Made by a program: the position numbers and the translations under genes. The notes below the pieces were generated by a model. It made no database searches and was not told the origin of the DNA. It worked only from the letters and a program-made list of their open reading frames with translations. Shown here piece by piece: positions 8,292-15,699 of a stretch of 39,077 nt of DNA; the first letter of the stretch is position 1, and each line of letters begins with the position of its first letter. Origin of the DNA: an uncultured Microbacteriaceae bacterium (lineage in GTDB: Bacteria > Actinomycetota > Actinomycetes > Actinomycetales > Microbacteriaceae); assembly GCA_946481135.1 (NCBI GenBank), contig CAMLMQ010000008.1, positions 1-39,077 on the forward strand, written 5' to 3'.

Positions 8292-9425
8292 CTATCGGTG
8301 AAACAGCGCGCGGCCGTCGACACGGTCGAACGACGTGTGGAGCCCCGCCTCCTTCCCGATCTCGGTGACGTACTCGACGACGGCGTCGGCGACGTCGTCG
8401 TCGTCGTGCAGAATCGTGCGCCCCGCGTCGTCGATGCGCGCGGGGTAGAACCCGGCATCCACGACGCCCTCCGGGCCCACCGTGACGCTCGCGAGCATCG
8501 TCAGACGCGACTCCCGCGAGAACGGGAAGTTGGGCACGGTGGGGTCGGGATCGACGAGCTTGAGGATGGGCGACCGCGTCGGGCGGGTGCGCGCGACGCT
8601 GCGCGCGCTCGTCGGCACGGCCGTGTCGGGGTAGGCCGCGACGAAGTGATTGAGGCCGTGGAAGATCGGCCGACCCCGATAGAGCTCGACCCCGCGCAGG
8701 ATGTGCGCGTGGTGGGAGACGACGATGTCGGCACCCGCCTGCACGGCCGCGTGGGCGAGGGGCCGCTCGTACATCGCGAGGCGCGCGCGCTCGAACGCCA
8801 TGCCCTTGTGGAACGCCACGACGACGACATCCGCCCGGGCACGCAGCGCCTCGAGGTCGGCGAACATCGCGTCGAGGGTCTCGGGGTCGATGAACGTGTA
8901 CTCGGTCGGCGGGCTGCCGGGCGAGGCCATCTCCAACTCGTAGTGCGAGTGGATGCGCACGTAGGCGGCCCCGGCCTTCGACAGCGTCGCCCACGACTCG
9001 CGGGGGCCGACGGCGTTGTAGCTGAGCACGCCGATCTTCAGGCCCGCACGCTCGACGATCGCGGGTCGGCGGGCGTGGGCGAGATCGATCCCCGCCCCGG
9101 TCGTCGCGACCCCGTGCCGCTCGAGGCGCTCGATGCTGTCGACGATCCCCGCGGGCCCCTGGTCGAAGATGTGGTTGCCGGCCATCGTGACGACGTCGAA
9201 GCCCGCCTCGGCGAGCGTGTCGAGATTGTGCAGCGGCGAGGCCGGGGCCGGCAGGTCGCCCGAGGCGATGAAGCCCCGGTCGGTGTGCGGCCATTCGAGA
9301 TGGCCGATCGCGAGCGAGTCCTTCAGGCGCGGGGCGGCGGAGGCGAGGTGCGCGCGCACGTCGGCCGCGCCGAGCATGAGGTCTCCGGCGAACGTGAGCT
9401 CGAGCCGGGTCGGGGTCAGCTCCAC
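8292..9425 (-). CDS. CapA-like metallophosphoesterase-fold protein 1
   Basis: The 377-residue protein (from GTG 9425) matches the PGA_cap/CapA family: 'LTFAGDLMLGAADV' at the start, 'MAGNHIFDQG' and 'VSHHAHILRGVELYRG', whose Asp, Asn and His residues are the expected metal ligands. There is no signal peptide or membrane segment, unlike capsule-type CapA. The start overlaps the carboxylesterase stop by 10 bp; an in-frame GTG at 9437 is an alternative. A close relative lies at 25106-26236, and the two share 'VGPRESWAT', 'HYEL' and 'GRPIFHGL'. Both copies sit beside a peptide-type transporter and an esterase, so a hydrolytic step in catabolism is more likely than polyglutamate export. The true reaction is unknown. 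Confidence 0.82.
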   Translation of the reverse strand: MELTPTRLELTFAGDLMLGAADVRAHLASAAPRLKDSLAIGHLEWPHTDRGFIASGDLPAPASPLHNLDTLAEAGFDVVTMAGNHIFDQGPAGIVDSIERLERHGVATTGAGIDLAHARRPAIVERAGLKIGVLSYNAVGPRESWATLSKAGAAYVRIHSHYELEMASPGSPPTEYTFIDPETLDAMFADLEALRARADVVVVAFHKGMAFERARLAMYERPLAHAAVQAGADIVVSHHAHILRGVELYRGRPIFHGLNHFVAAYPDTAVPTSARSVARTRPTRSPILKLVDPDPTVPNFPFSRESRLTMLASVTVGPEGVVDAGFYPARIDDAGRTILHDDDDVADAVVEYVTEIGKEAGLHTSFDRVDGRALFHR

Positions 9426-10933
9426 AGCGTCGTCCACGGGTCGGTGCCGATGCCGACGGGGATGCCCGCCCACGCGTGGCGCACCTCGGGGCGGAAGTCG
9501 GCCTCCTCGCGGATGCCCGACTCGCCGAGCACGACCTGACGACGTTCGGCGAGGTCGTAGCGCGGCCACGGCGTCGCCGCGCCGGGCACGCCGGTGCGCG
9601 CGAACGCGACGAACGCCGCACTCGTCTGCCGGGCGAGCTCCTCGCGCGCGGGCGTGACGGCGAGCTTCTCGTGCGCGCCGAGGGTCGAGAAGACGAACGG
9701 CATCTCGATGCCGTGGTACGAGCCGGGGAACTCGTCGTGGGCGACGTCGATCGAGTACACCCACGAGTCCGCTCCCCCGCCCGCGAGCCGCGCCTCGAGC
9801 AGCCGCAGCGACCGGATCAGGAACTGGTCGCTGCCGATGTCGAGGAAGATGCGGCCGAGCGTCGAGTCGGGGCGGATGCCGGCGTACCGGCGCGCGAGCT
9901 CGTCGGCCTGGTCGCGGCGCGACAGACCGGGGCTGATCGCATCCCGCAGCTGCTCCGACGTGAGATCCCAGTCGGGGTCGAGGTAGCGCGGCTTCGCGAA
10001 GATCGCGGCGTGCGCCTCGTCGACGGCCGTGCCGATGAGCAGCGGGATGTCGGCCCCGACGCCCGCGGCGACCGCGGTGACGACGTCGACCGGCTGCTCG
10101 GGGCTGCCCGTGACGGGCGAGAACCGCGTGCCGTGCTCGCCGGGCTCCGCGCCCGCGCCGAGCGCGGCCTGCACCTCGACGAGGCGTTCCCACGGCACCT
10201 CGCGGATGCTCGCGGCGGTCGAGGCGTCGAGCCCCAGCTCGGCGAGGGCGAGTCGCGCGCTCTCGGTGCTCTCGGCGCGCGTCTTGATGCCGAACGGCGG
10301 GCCGCCGAAGACGGCGGCGCGGTGGAACAGGCCCTCGGCCTGCGGGGTCACGAGCAGCGAGGCGACCTTGCCGCCGCCGCCGGAGTGGCCGAAGATCGTG
10401 ACGCATCCGGGGTCGCCGCCGAAGGACGCCGCGTTGTCGCGCACCCATTCGAGCGCCGCGACGAGGTCGAGCAGGCTCGCGTTCTGCGACCCGGCGAACT
10501 CCTCCCCCACGGCACCCGCGAGGTCGAGGAAGCCGAGCAACCCGAGCCGGTGGTTGACCGACACGACGACCGCGTCGTGGTCGCGGGCGAGCGCGGTGCC
10601 GTCGGAGGTCGGCTCGTTGCCGCGCCCGGCGAGGAACCCGCCGCCGTGCAGCCACACGAGTACGGGACGCTTTGCGCCGTCGAGGGCGGGCGTCCACACG
10701 TTGAGCACGAGGCAGTCCTCGCTCATCGGCGAGCCGACCGGCCGCACCTGGGGCGCGGCGTCGCCGAACCCGCGGGCATCCCGCGTCTCGGTCCACGGCT
10801 GCGGCGGCCGCGGCGGCGCGAACCGGCCCGCGCCCGACGTGGGCGCCCCGTACGGGATGCCGGCGAAGCGCAGCGCACCGCCGACGTCGAGTCCGGCGAC
10901 GGGGCCGGAGGCGGTCAGGGCGACGGGATCCAT
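9416..10933 (-). CDS. Type-B carboxylesterase
   Basis: This 505-residue alpha/beta hydrolase of the carboxylesterase/cholinesterase class would cleave carboxylic esters. The start region 'GGALRFAGIPYGAP' is typical. The oxyanion-hole motif HGGG is at 96-99, and the nucleophile is Ser184 in GHSGGG. 'IGTAVDEAH' marks the acidic region, and 'SYHGIEMPFVF' carries the expected catalytic His. There is no signal peptide, so it acts in the cytoplasm, presumably on something imported. The ATG at 10933 lies within the end of the MmgE/PrpD gene (19-bp overlap) and is preceded by a GAGAGGAG purine run. Its neighbours, MmgE/PrpD upstream and CapA-like downstream, form one transcription unit with it. Confidence 0.9.
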   Translation of the reverse strand: MDPVALTASGPVAGLDVGGALRFAGIPYGAPTSGAGRFAPPRPPQPWTETRDARGFGDAAPQVRPVGSPMSEDCLVLNVWTPALDGAKRPVLVWLHGGGFLAGRGNEPTSDGTALARDHDAVVVSVNHRLGLLGFLDLAGAVGEEFAGSQNASLLDLVAALEWVRDNAASFGGDPGCVTIFGHSGGGGKVASLLVTPQAEGLFHRAAVFGGPPFGIKTRAESTESARLALAELGLDASTAASIREVPWERLVEVQAALGAGAEPGEHGTRFSPVTGSPEQPVDVVTAVAAGVGADIPLLIGTAVDEAHAAIFAKPRYLDPDWDLTSEQLRDAISPGLSRRDQADELARRYAGIRPDSTLGRIFLDIGSDQFLIRSLRLLEARLAGGGADSWVYSIDVAHDEFPGSYHGIEMPFVFSTLGAHEKLAVTPAREELARQTSAAFVAFARTGVPGAATPWPRYDLAERRQVVLGESGIREEADFRPEVRHAWAGIPVGIGTDPWTTLWS

Positions 10934-12351
10934 GAGCTCGCGCTCTCCTCTCGATCGTCGGCGCGTACGCCGAGGAGTCGGGTCATCGCGGCGCGCACGG
11001 AGCCGACGCCGCGGAAATCGAGGAACTCCGCCGCGGCCGCGCGCGCGGTCGTGTCGTCGAGGGCGGGGTCGCCCTTGCGCACGCAGTCGACGAACTTCGC
11101 GACGAGCTCGCGGTCGTCGAGCGGGGCGTCGGGGTTGCCGCGCGGCGAGAGCACGACGTCGGTGAGCACCGACCCGTCGCGCAGCCGCACCTCGGTGCGT
11201 CCGCCCGAGAAGTCGCCGTCGCCCGCGAAGTCGTCGGAGACGCCCACCTCGACCCGCTCCGCCCACGCGCGCAGGTCGGCGCGATGGAGAGAGGCCGGCA
11301 GGTAGGTGTCGAGGGTGACCGCGCGGTCGACGAGCGCGGCCGCGACCGTGAACGGCGCGCTGAACCGGGCGTCGATCGGCACGGTCGGCGCGACCTTCGA
11401 CGCGCGCGGTTCGGCGAGGGTGCGCACGAACGGCGCGCCCCACACCGTGACCGACGCGATGTCGTCGAGCGCGACCTCCTCCCGCAGGCGCAGCACGGAG
11501 TCGACGAAGGCGTGCGTGGCCCGGCAGCTCGGCCACGGCTTGAACGCCACCTCGGCGCCACGGAACCGTTCGCCGAGCCCGTCGAGCAGGGCGGACGTGT
11601 CGGCGCGGCCCCCCGCATAGGTCGCGAGGAAGCCCTTGCGCCCGCCGAGCGGGTCGTCGAAACCGTGGATGCCGGCCTCCGCGAGCTGCAGCGACCGCAC
11701 GGCGGCGTGCGACGCGAAGCCGTCGCGGATGCCGCGGATCGTCGACTGCGGGCTGAGTCCCGCCTCTCCCGACGCGGTCACCTGCATGAGGGCGAGCGAG
11801 AGCGCGTCGAGGGTGCGCCGCTCGTCGAGTCCGACGAGACTCGCGAGCGCGCCGACCGCGCCGAGGGCGCCGAGGATGGGCGGCGGGTACCAGCCGCCCG
11901 CCTCGATCGCGGTGCCGGCCGCCGCGGCGATGCGCACGCCGAGGTCGCAGCCGACCGCGAGGGCGCGCACGACGTCGTCGCCGCCGAGGTCGCGGGCCTC
12001 CGCGACCGCGAGCACGGCGGGCACGATCTGGGCGTTCGGGTGGATCGGCAGTCCGTCGACGGCGTCCTCGAAGTCGAGCGCGTGGGCGTAGGCGCCGTTC
12101 GCGAAGGCGGCGGCCGCCGCGGGGATGCGCCGACCCCCGCCGAACACCGAGCTCTCGCCGAGGCCCCCCTCGCGCAGGGCGAGTTCGGCGACCGAGCGCG
12201 AGACGGGGTCGAGCCCCGTCGCGGCGATCGAGACGCCGACCGCGTCGAGCAGCGAGCGCTCCGCGGCGCGGAGGGCGGGTTCGGGGATGTCGTCGAGCGT
12301 CGTGGTCGCGACGTGCCGGGCGAGGATGCCGGAGAGGCTGCCTTGCTGCAC
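10915..12351 (-). CDS. MmgE/PrpD family protein (2-methylcitrate dehydratase-like)
   Basis: This 478-residue protein has the MmgE/PrpD fold pattern: 'ALRAAERSLLDAVGVSIAATG' near the start, 'AFANGAYAHALDFEDAV', 'IHPNAQIVPAVLAVAEA' (family His/Asn region) and 'GFASHAAVRSLQLAEAGIHGFDDPLGGRKGF'. The C-terminal small domain begins after 'FKPWPSCRATHAFVDS'. Known members dehydrate 2-methylcitrate or aconitate-type acids, or epimerise iminodisuccinate. No methylcitrate synthase or lyase is near, so another polycarboxylate is likely. A GTG at 12351 was chosen as start because GGAGAGG lies five bases upstream; longer readings would enter the promoter. First gene of the unit that also encodes the esterase and the CapA-like protein, and divergent from the PaaX-family gene. 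Confidence 0.85.
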   Translation of the reverse strand: MQQGSLSGILARHVATTTLDDIPEPALRAAERSLLDAVGVSIAATGLDPVSRSVAELALREGGLGESSVFGGGRRIPAAAAAFANGAYAHALDFEDAVDGLPIHPNAQIVPAVLAVAEARDLGGDDVVRALAVGCDLGVRIAAAAGTAIEAGGWYPPPILGALGAVGALASLVGLDERRTLDALSLALMQVTASGEAGLSPQSTIRGIRDGFASHAAVRSLQLAEAGIHGFDDPLGGRKGFLATYAGGRADTSALLDGLGERFRGAEVAFKPWPSCRATHAFVDSVLRLREEVALDDIASVTVWGAPFVRTLAEPRASKVAPTVPIDARFSAPFTVAAALVDRAVTLDTYLPASLHRADLRAWAERVEVGVSDDFAGDGDFSGGRTEVRLRDGSVLTDVVLSPRGNPDAPLDDRELVAKFVDCVRKGDPALDDTTARAAAAEFLDFRGVGSVRAAMTRLLGVRADDREESASSWIPSP

Positions 12352-12388
12352 GGTGACCTCTCCGGGCGACTCCGTCGTTCGCCAACAG

Positions 12389-12405
12389 GTGACACTATAC
12401 ATGTC
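12389..12405. promoter_or_regulatory. Putative operator and -10 region between MmgE/PrpD and PaaX genes
   Basis: GTGACACTATACATGTC has outer arms GACA/TGTC and contains, on the minus strand, TATAGT (12399-12394), a good -10 for the MmgE/PrpD unit. No good -35 is seen. The TGnCA-N7-TGTC arrangement is shared with 8254-8270 (9 of 17 bases identical). The neighbouring PaaX-family repressor is the natural candidate binder. This is inference. Confidence 0.4.
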
Positions 12406-12479
12406 GAGCGTCTTGCGAAATGTCCCGCAGTTCGCCGGCGATCGCCTCGCGCGATGCGCGTCGGGCGGCCAGGTGTCGC

Positions 12480-12485
12480 TACGCT
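12480..12485 (+). promoter_or_regulatory. -10 element giving a leaderless PaaX-family transcript
   Basis: TACGCT lies six bases before the GTG at 12492. That spacing puts the transcription start at or next to the start codon, as is common in actinobacteria. No ribosome-binding site is visible before this GTG, which agrees with a leaderless message. Confidence 0.4.
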
Positions 12486-12491
12486 CGGCGT

Positions 12492-13448
12492 GTGGATCGC
12501 GACGAGCCGGAGGCATCGACCTCCGCCGACTTCCCCCGCGCGCAGAACGGGGCGAACTCGCAGCGCCTGCTCGCCGCCATCCTCGGCGACTACACCTTCG
12601 AGTCGGCCGACCGCTTCTCGTCGACCGCGGTCGCGCGCATCCTGGCCGAGTTCGGCGTGACCGACGCGGGCGCCCGCAAGGCGCTCAGCCGGCTCACCGA
12701 GCGTCAGGTGCTCGTCCGCAGCCGCGTCGGCCGGGGCACCTACTACCACGTGAGCGAGGCGAACCTCGCGATCCGCCTCGAGCGACGCAACCGCTACCTC
12801 AACTTCGGCGAGCAGCGGGAGCCGTGGGACGGCGCGTGGACCGTCGTCGTGTTCTCGGTCGCCGAGCGCGAACGCGCCGCGCGGGCCGCGCTGCGCAGCG
12901 GGCTCGGCAAACTGGGCTTCGCCCCGATGGCGGATGCCGTGTGGGTGCGCCCCGACGACAGCCGCGACGCGGTGCTGCGGCTCGCGGGGCACCTCGACGT
13001 GCGCGTCGCGGTCATGCGGTCGACGTTCGAAGAGGGCGGGGGCATCGACCCGCGGCAGGCGTTCGATCTCGAGGGCGTGCGCCGACTCTACGAGGAGCTG
13101 ATCGACGACCACGCCCCGATCGCGCAGCGGCTGCAGCGCGGCCTCGTCGCGCCCGCCGAGGCGTTCGTGCTGCGGGCCCGGCTCACCGACCGGTGGCGCA
13201 GCGTCGTCATCATGGACCCCGATCTGCCCGAAGAACTGCTGCCCGACGACTGGCCGCGACGCTCGGCCCGCCGCCTGTTCCTCGAGCTCATCGACGGCCT
13301 CGCCCCACTCGCCCTCGATCGGCTGAAGGGTCTCGTGGCGGAATCCGACCCCGAAGGCGCGTCGCGCCTCGCGCACCACCTGCTGAGCCCGACGGGGCCG
13401 GGGCACCCGCTGCGCGATCACGCCGACGTGCCGTCGTCGGCGGGCTGA
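12492..13448 (+). CDS. PaaX-family transcriptional regulator
   Basis: The 318-residue protein follows the PaaX plan: an N-terminal winged helix ('SQRLLAAILGDYTF' then 'VARILAEFGVTDAGARKALSRLTERQVLVRSRVGRGTYYHVSE'), a middle ferredoxin-like domain ('WDGAWTVVVFSVAERERAARAALRSGLGKLGF'), and the C-terminal helical domain ('LPDDWPRRSARRLFLELIDGLAP'). In E. coli PaaX represses phenylacetate genes and is released by phenylacetyl-CoA. No paa genes are present here, so the ligand may be another CoA thioester. GTG 12492 is chosen because of the -10 box six bases upstream; an ATG at 12420 is in frame but would add a basic, low-complexity leader. It probably controls the divergent MmgE/PrpD unit and perhaps module 1. 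Confidence 0.85.
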   Translation: MDRDEPEASTSADFPRAQNGANSQRLLAAILGDYTFESADRFSSTAVARILAEFGVTDAGARKALSRLTERQVLVRSRVGRGTYYHVSEANLAIRLERRNRYLNFGEQREPWDGAWTVVVFSVAERERAARAALRSGLGKLGFAPMADAVWVRPDDSRDAVLRLAGHLDVRVAVMRSTFEEGGGIDPRQAFDLEGVRRLYEELIDDHAPIAQRLQRGLVAPAEAFVLRARLTDRWRSVVIMDPDLPEELLPDDWPRRSARRLFLELIDGLAPLALDRLKGLVAESDPEGASRLAHHLLSPTGPGHPLRDHADVPSSAG

Positions 13449-13450
13449 CC

Positions 13451-14713
13451 TCAGCGGTCGCCGCCCAAAACGTCCGCGCGCAGCCACTGCGCCACCTCGC
13501 CGCGCACGGCGTCGACGTCGTAGGTCGCGTCGTCGGCGTTGTCGGCGTGGAGCTCGTAGACCGGGATGCCGGCATCCCGCAGCGCCCGCGTCGTCGCCCA
13601 GCTGCCGCGCGGGTCGTCGGAGACGAGGTGCACGACGCCGTCGACGCCGTGACGCCGTGCCTCCGCCACGTACCAGTCGACCGACCAGGGTGGGGCGTAG
13701 AGCCGCTCGCCGAACCCGATGAACCGCGACGCGAGCGCGCGCAGCGGCGGACCGCCCCGGCGCTCGTAGGCGTCGGCGGCGATCGCGAGGTACATCGACC
13801 ACACGAAGACGGCGCCGAACTCCGCCTCGAAGTGCCGGTAGAAGCCGAGGTCGAACCACAGCCCGCGACCGATCCACATGAGCCGCGCACGCTCGTCGGG
13901 CACGACGCCCGCCCCGGCGGCCACGCGGGCCTCGACCTCCTCGAAGAGGGCGCGAGCGGCATCCCGACCCCACTCGCTGCCGCGATGCCACTGCGGCAGC
14001 ATGACCGCGGGGATCGTGTCGGTGACGCGCACCGGGAGGGGCCGGGCCGTCGCGATGAGGTCGCGCGTGCGGCGGTTCCACGCCGACTGCTCGTTCGCGA
14101 GCGCGAGGATGTGCTCCAGCCGGGCCTCGTCGTAGCGGCGGCCCGTGAGGTCTTCGAGGATGCCCGTGAGCTCGACGAGCTCGGCCTCCATGAGGTCGAT
14201 GCGGCGCCGGCCGACGACCTCCTCCCAGTCGTCGGCGATGCGCTCCCACCAGCGCGGCACGGTGTGACCGCTCGCGGGGCTCTCGAAGGCGAAGAAGTCG
14301 ACGCCGAGCTGCTCGTGCCACGCGTCGAACACCTTGCGTGTCGTGTCACCGGTGAGGTCGGCGAGCACGAGGTCGGGCCGCGGCAGCGGTCCCCAGCCGG
14401 GCAACGGGGCACCCTCGGGGTCGAGTGCGGCGCCGAGACCGATCGCGTTGTACTGCTCCGACGCGGTCGGCAGCCCCCGGCCGCCGAGCGCGGCGAGCGC
14501 GGGGCCGGATCCCCCGCGCGACGAGACGACCGACGACCACCACTGGTTCACGACGTACGGCACGCCCATCGCGCGCAACAGCTCGTGCGGGGTGTCGGCG
14601 TTGACGAGCGCGAACGGCCCGCCCGCGTCGACGTGCGCGCGCAGCTCGTCGAACCACGCGCGCTGATGCCGCAGCGCCTCGGTCGCGCTCGCGAGGCGGT
14701 CGTCGGCGGTCAT
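13451..14713 (-). CDS. 2-hydroxyacyl-CoA dehydratase-like subunit (HgdA-like), cysteine-free
   Basis: This 420-residue protein resembles the HgdA/HgdB/BcrC family: N-terminal 'TPHELLRAMGVPYVVNQWW', 'PRPDLVLADL' in the middle, and the closing pattern 'DGVVHLVSDDPRGSW' followed by 'LRDAGIPVYELHADNADD'. In true 2-hydroxyacyl-CoA dehydratases, three cysteines in these regions bind a [4Fe-4S] cluster. Here the protein has no cysteine anywhere: the sites read SEQYN, LTGDT and DDPRG. It therefore cannot bind the usual cluster and cannot do the usual one-electron ketyl chemistry. It overlaps its partner by ATGA and is last in the operon that starts with binding protein 2. It meets the PaaX-family gene tail to tail with a 2-bp gap. 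The fold assignment is by pattern only; the reaction is unknown. Confidence 0.7.
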   Translation of the reverse strand: MTADDRLASATEALRHQRAWFDELRAHVDAGGPFALVNADTPHELLRAMGVPYVVNQWWSSVVSSRGGSGPALAALGGRGLPTASEQYNAIGLGAALDPEGAPLPGWGPLPRPDLVLADLTGDTTRKVFDAWHEQLGVDFFAFESPASGHTVPRWWERIADDWEEVVGRRRIDLMEAELVELTGILEDLTGRRYDEARLEHILALANEQSAWNRRTRDLIATARPLPVRVTDTIPAVMLPQWHRGSEWGRDAARALFEEVEARVAAGAGVVPDERARLMWIGRGLWFDLGFYRHFEAEFGAVFVWSMYLAIAADAYERRGGPPLRALASRFIGFGERLYAPPWSVDWYVAEARRHGVDGVVHLVSDDPRGSWATTRALRDAGIPVYELHADNADDATYDVDAVRGEVAQWLRADVLGGDR

Positions 14714-15699
14714 GCGGCCCTCCCGGCGCGGAGTTCGTCGAGTGCCGCGGCGAGCGCGTCGGGGTCGATGCGGCCGTAGTCCTGGCCGGCGACGAGCGCG
14801 ACCGGCACCCCGGCGGCAGCGCGTTGCGCGGCGACGTCCCACAGCGGCGCGTCATCGAGGCGCCGCACGTAGACGAGCACGCCGTCGGCCTCCCGCGCGG
14901 CGACCAGGCGAGCGAGGTGCGCGGCGCGCTGCGCGGGCGAGGAGCGGTGCGGGGTGAGGCCGTCGGCGGCGTACCGGTCGGCGAGGCCGTCGAGGTCGGT
15001 CGTCGCGGCGACGAGGTCGAGCCCGAGCTCCCCGCCGCCGTGGTCGTCGCCCACGATCCGGACGCCCGCCGCCTCGATCGCGGCCGTCACGCCCGGTTCG
15101 TCGTGCGTGCTGCCGCTGAGCACGATCCGCAGTCGCGTCGAGTCGCCCGCATCCTCGGAGGCGCCGGACACGAGCCCGGCGTCGAGGGCGAGGCGCCGCT
15201 CGAGGAAGCGGGTTCCCGAGAGGCCGGGTCGCGCGGCGAGGAGCGCGGTCCGCGGCGCCTCCCCGGCCCGGATGCGGTCGGCGAGCGCGGGTCGCGGGTC
15301 GTGCCCCGTCCAGCCGCGGAGCACCCCGGCGAGTTCGGCGAACTCGGCGCGCGCGTACGCGCGGGACGCGGCGCGGTCGAGGTGCGGCACGTCGACGAGG
15401 TGCAGCGGCGGGACGCCCGCCCGCGGATCGACGCGCGCGAGCTCGCGCAGCACGTGGAAGAGGCGCAGCGTCGCCTCGGCGTCGTTCGCGACGACGATGC
15501 CGTGCAGTCCGCGGAGCCCTCCCGCGAGCAGGCCGGCGAGGACGGCGTGCGACGCCGGGTCGATGCCTCGTCCGAGCAGCCGCTCCGCCTCCGCGGTCGA
15601 CGCCGACGGGTCGCCGCGCAGAGGGCGGGGCGTCGCGCCCGCGGCCTCGACGAGCTCCCGCGGCACCCCCCGCCCGAGCACCCCGATATGCGCGGTCAC
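14710..15699 (-). CDS. 2-hydroxyacyl-CoA dehydratase-like subunit (HgdB-like), cysteine-free
   Basis: This 329-residue partner starts at a GTG overlapping the CoA-transferase stop (GTGA) and ends overlapping the next subunit (ATGA), so stoichiometric production is likely. The family pattern is 'VPRELVEAAGATPRPLRG' at the start, 'GLHGIVVANDAEATLRLFHVLREL' where relatives have a CD-containing motif, 'DGVLVYVRRLDDAPLW' where relatives have KFCD, and 'VPVALVAGQDYGRI' for the usual Gly-Ile-Pro ... E-x-D-Y ending. Like the other subunit it contains no cysteine, with Asp at or near each expected cluster ligand. It is shorter than most HgdB proteins (about 370-430 residues). No activator ATPase of the HgdC/FldI type is in the window. 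Function unknown; probably a heterodimer acting on a CoA thioester made by the adjacent CoA-transferase. Confidence 0.65.
   Translation of the reverse strand: MTAHIGVLGRGVPRELVEAAGATPRPLRGDPSASTAEAERLLGRGIDPASHAVLAGLLAGGLRGLHGIVVANDAEATLRLFHVLRELARVDPRAGVPPLHLVDVPHLDRAASRAYARAEFAELAGVLRGWTGHDPRPALADRIRAGEAPRTALLAARPGLSGTRFLERRLALDAGLVSGASEDAGDSTRLRIVLSGSTHDEPGVTAAIEAAGVRIVGDDHGGGELGLDLVAATTDLDGLADRYAADGLTPHRSSPAQRAAHLARLVAAREADGVLVYVRRLDDAPLWDVAAQRAAAGVPVALVAGQDYGRIDPDALAAALDELRAGRAA

Noticed and set aside
8385..8410. Short gacgtcgtc-type simple repeat
   Set aside because: It encodes an Asp-rich stretch (DDDDVAD) inside the CapA-like protein and keeps the frame.
9416..12385. Apparent 989-residue fusion of a leader and the carboxylesterase
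   Set aside because: The first half is the MmgE/PrpD gene read in the wrong frame; the esterase begins at its own ATG (10933) with a purine-rich site before it.
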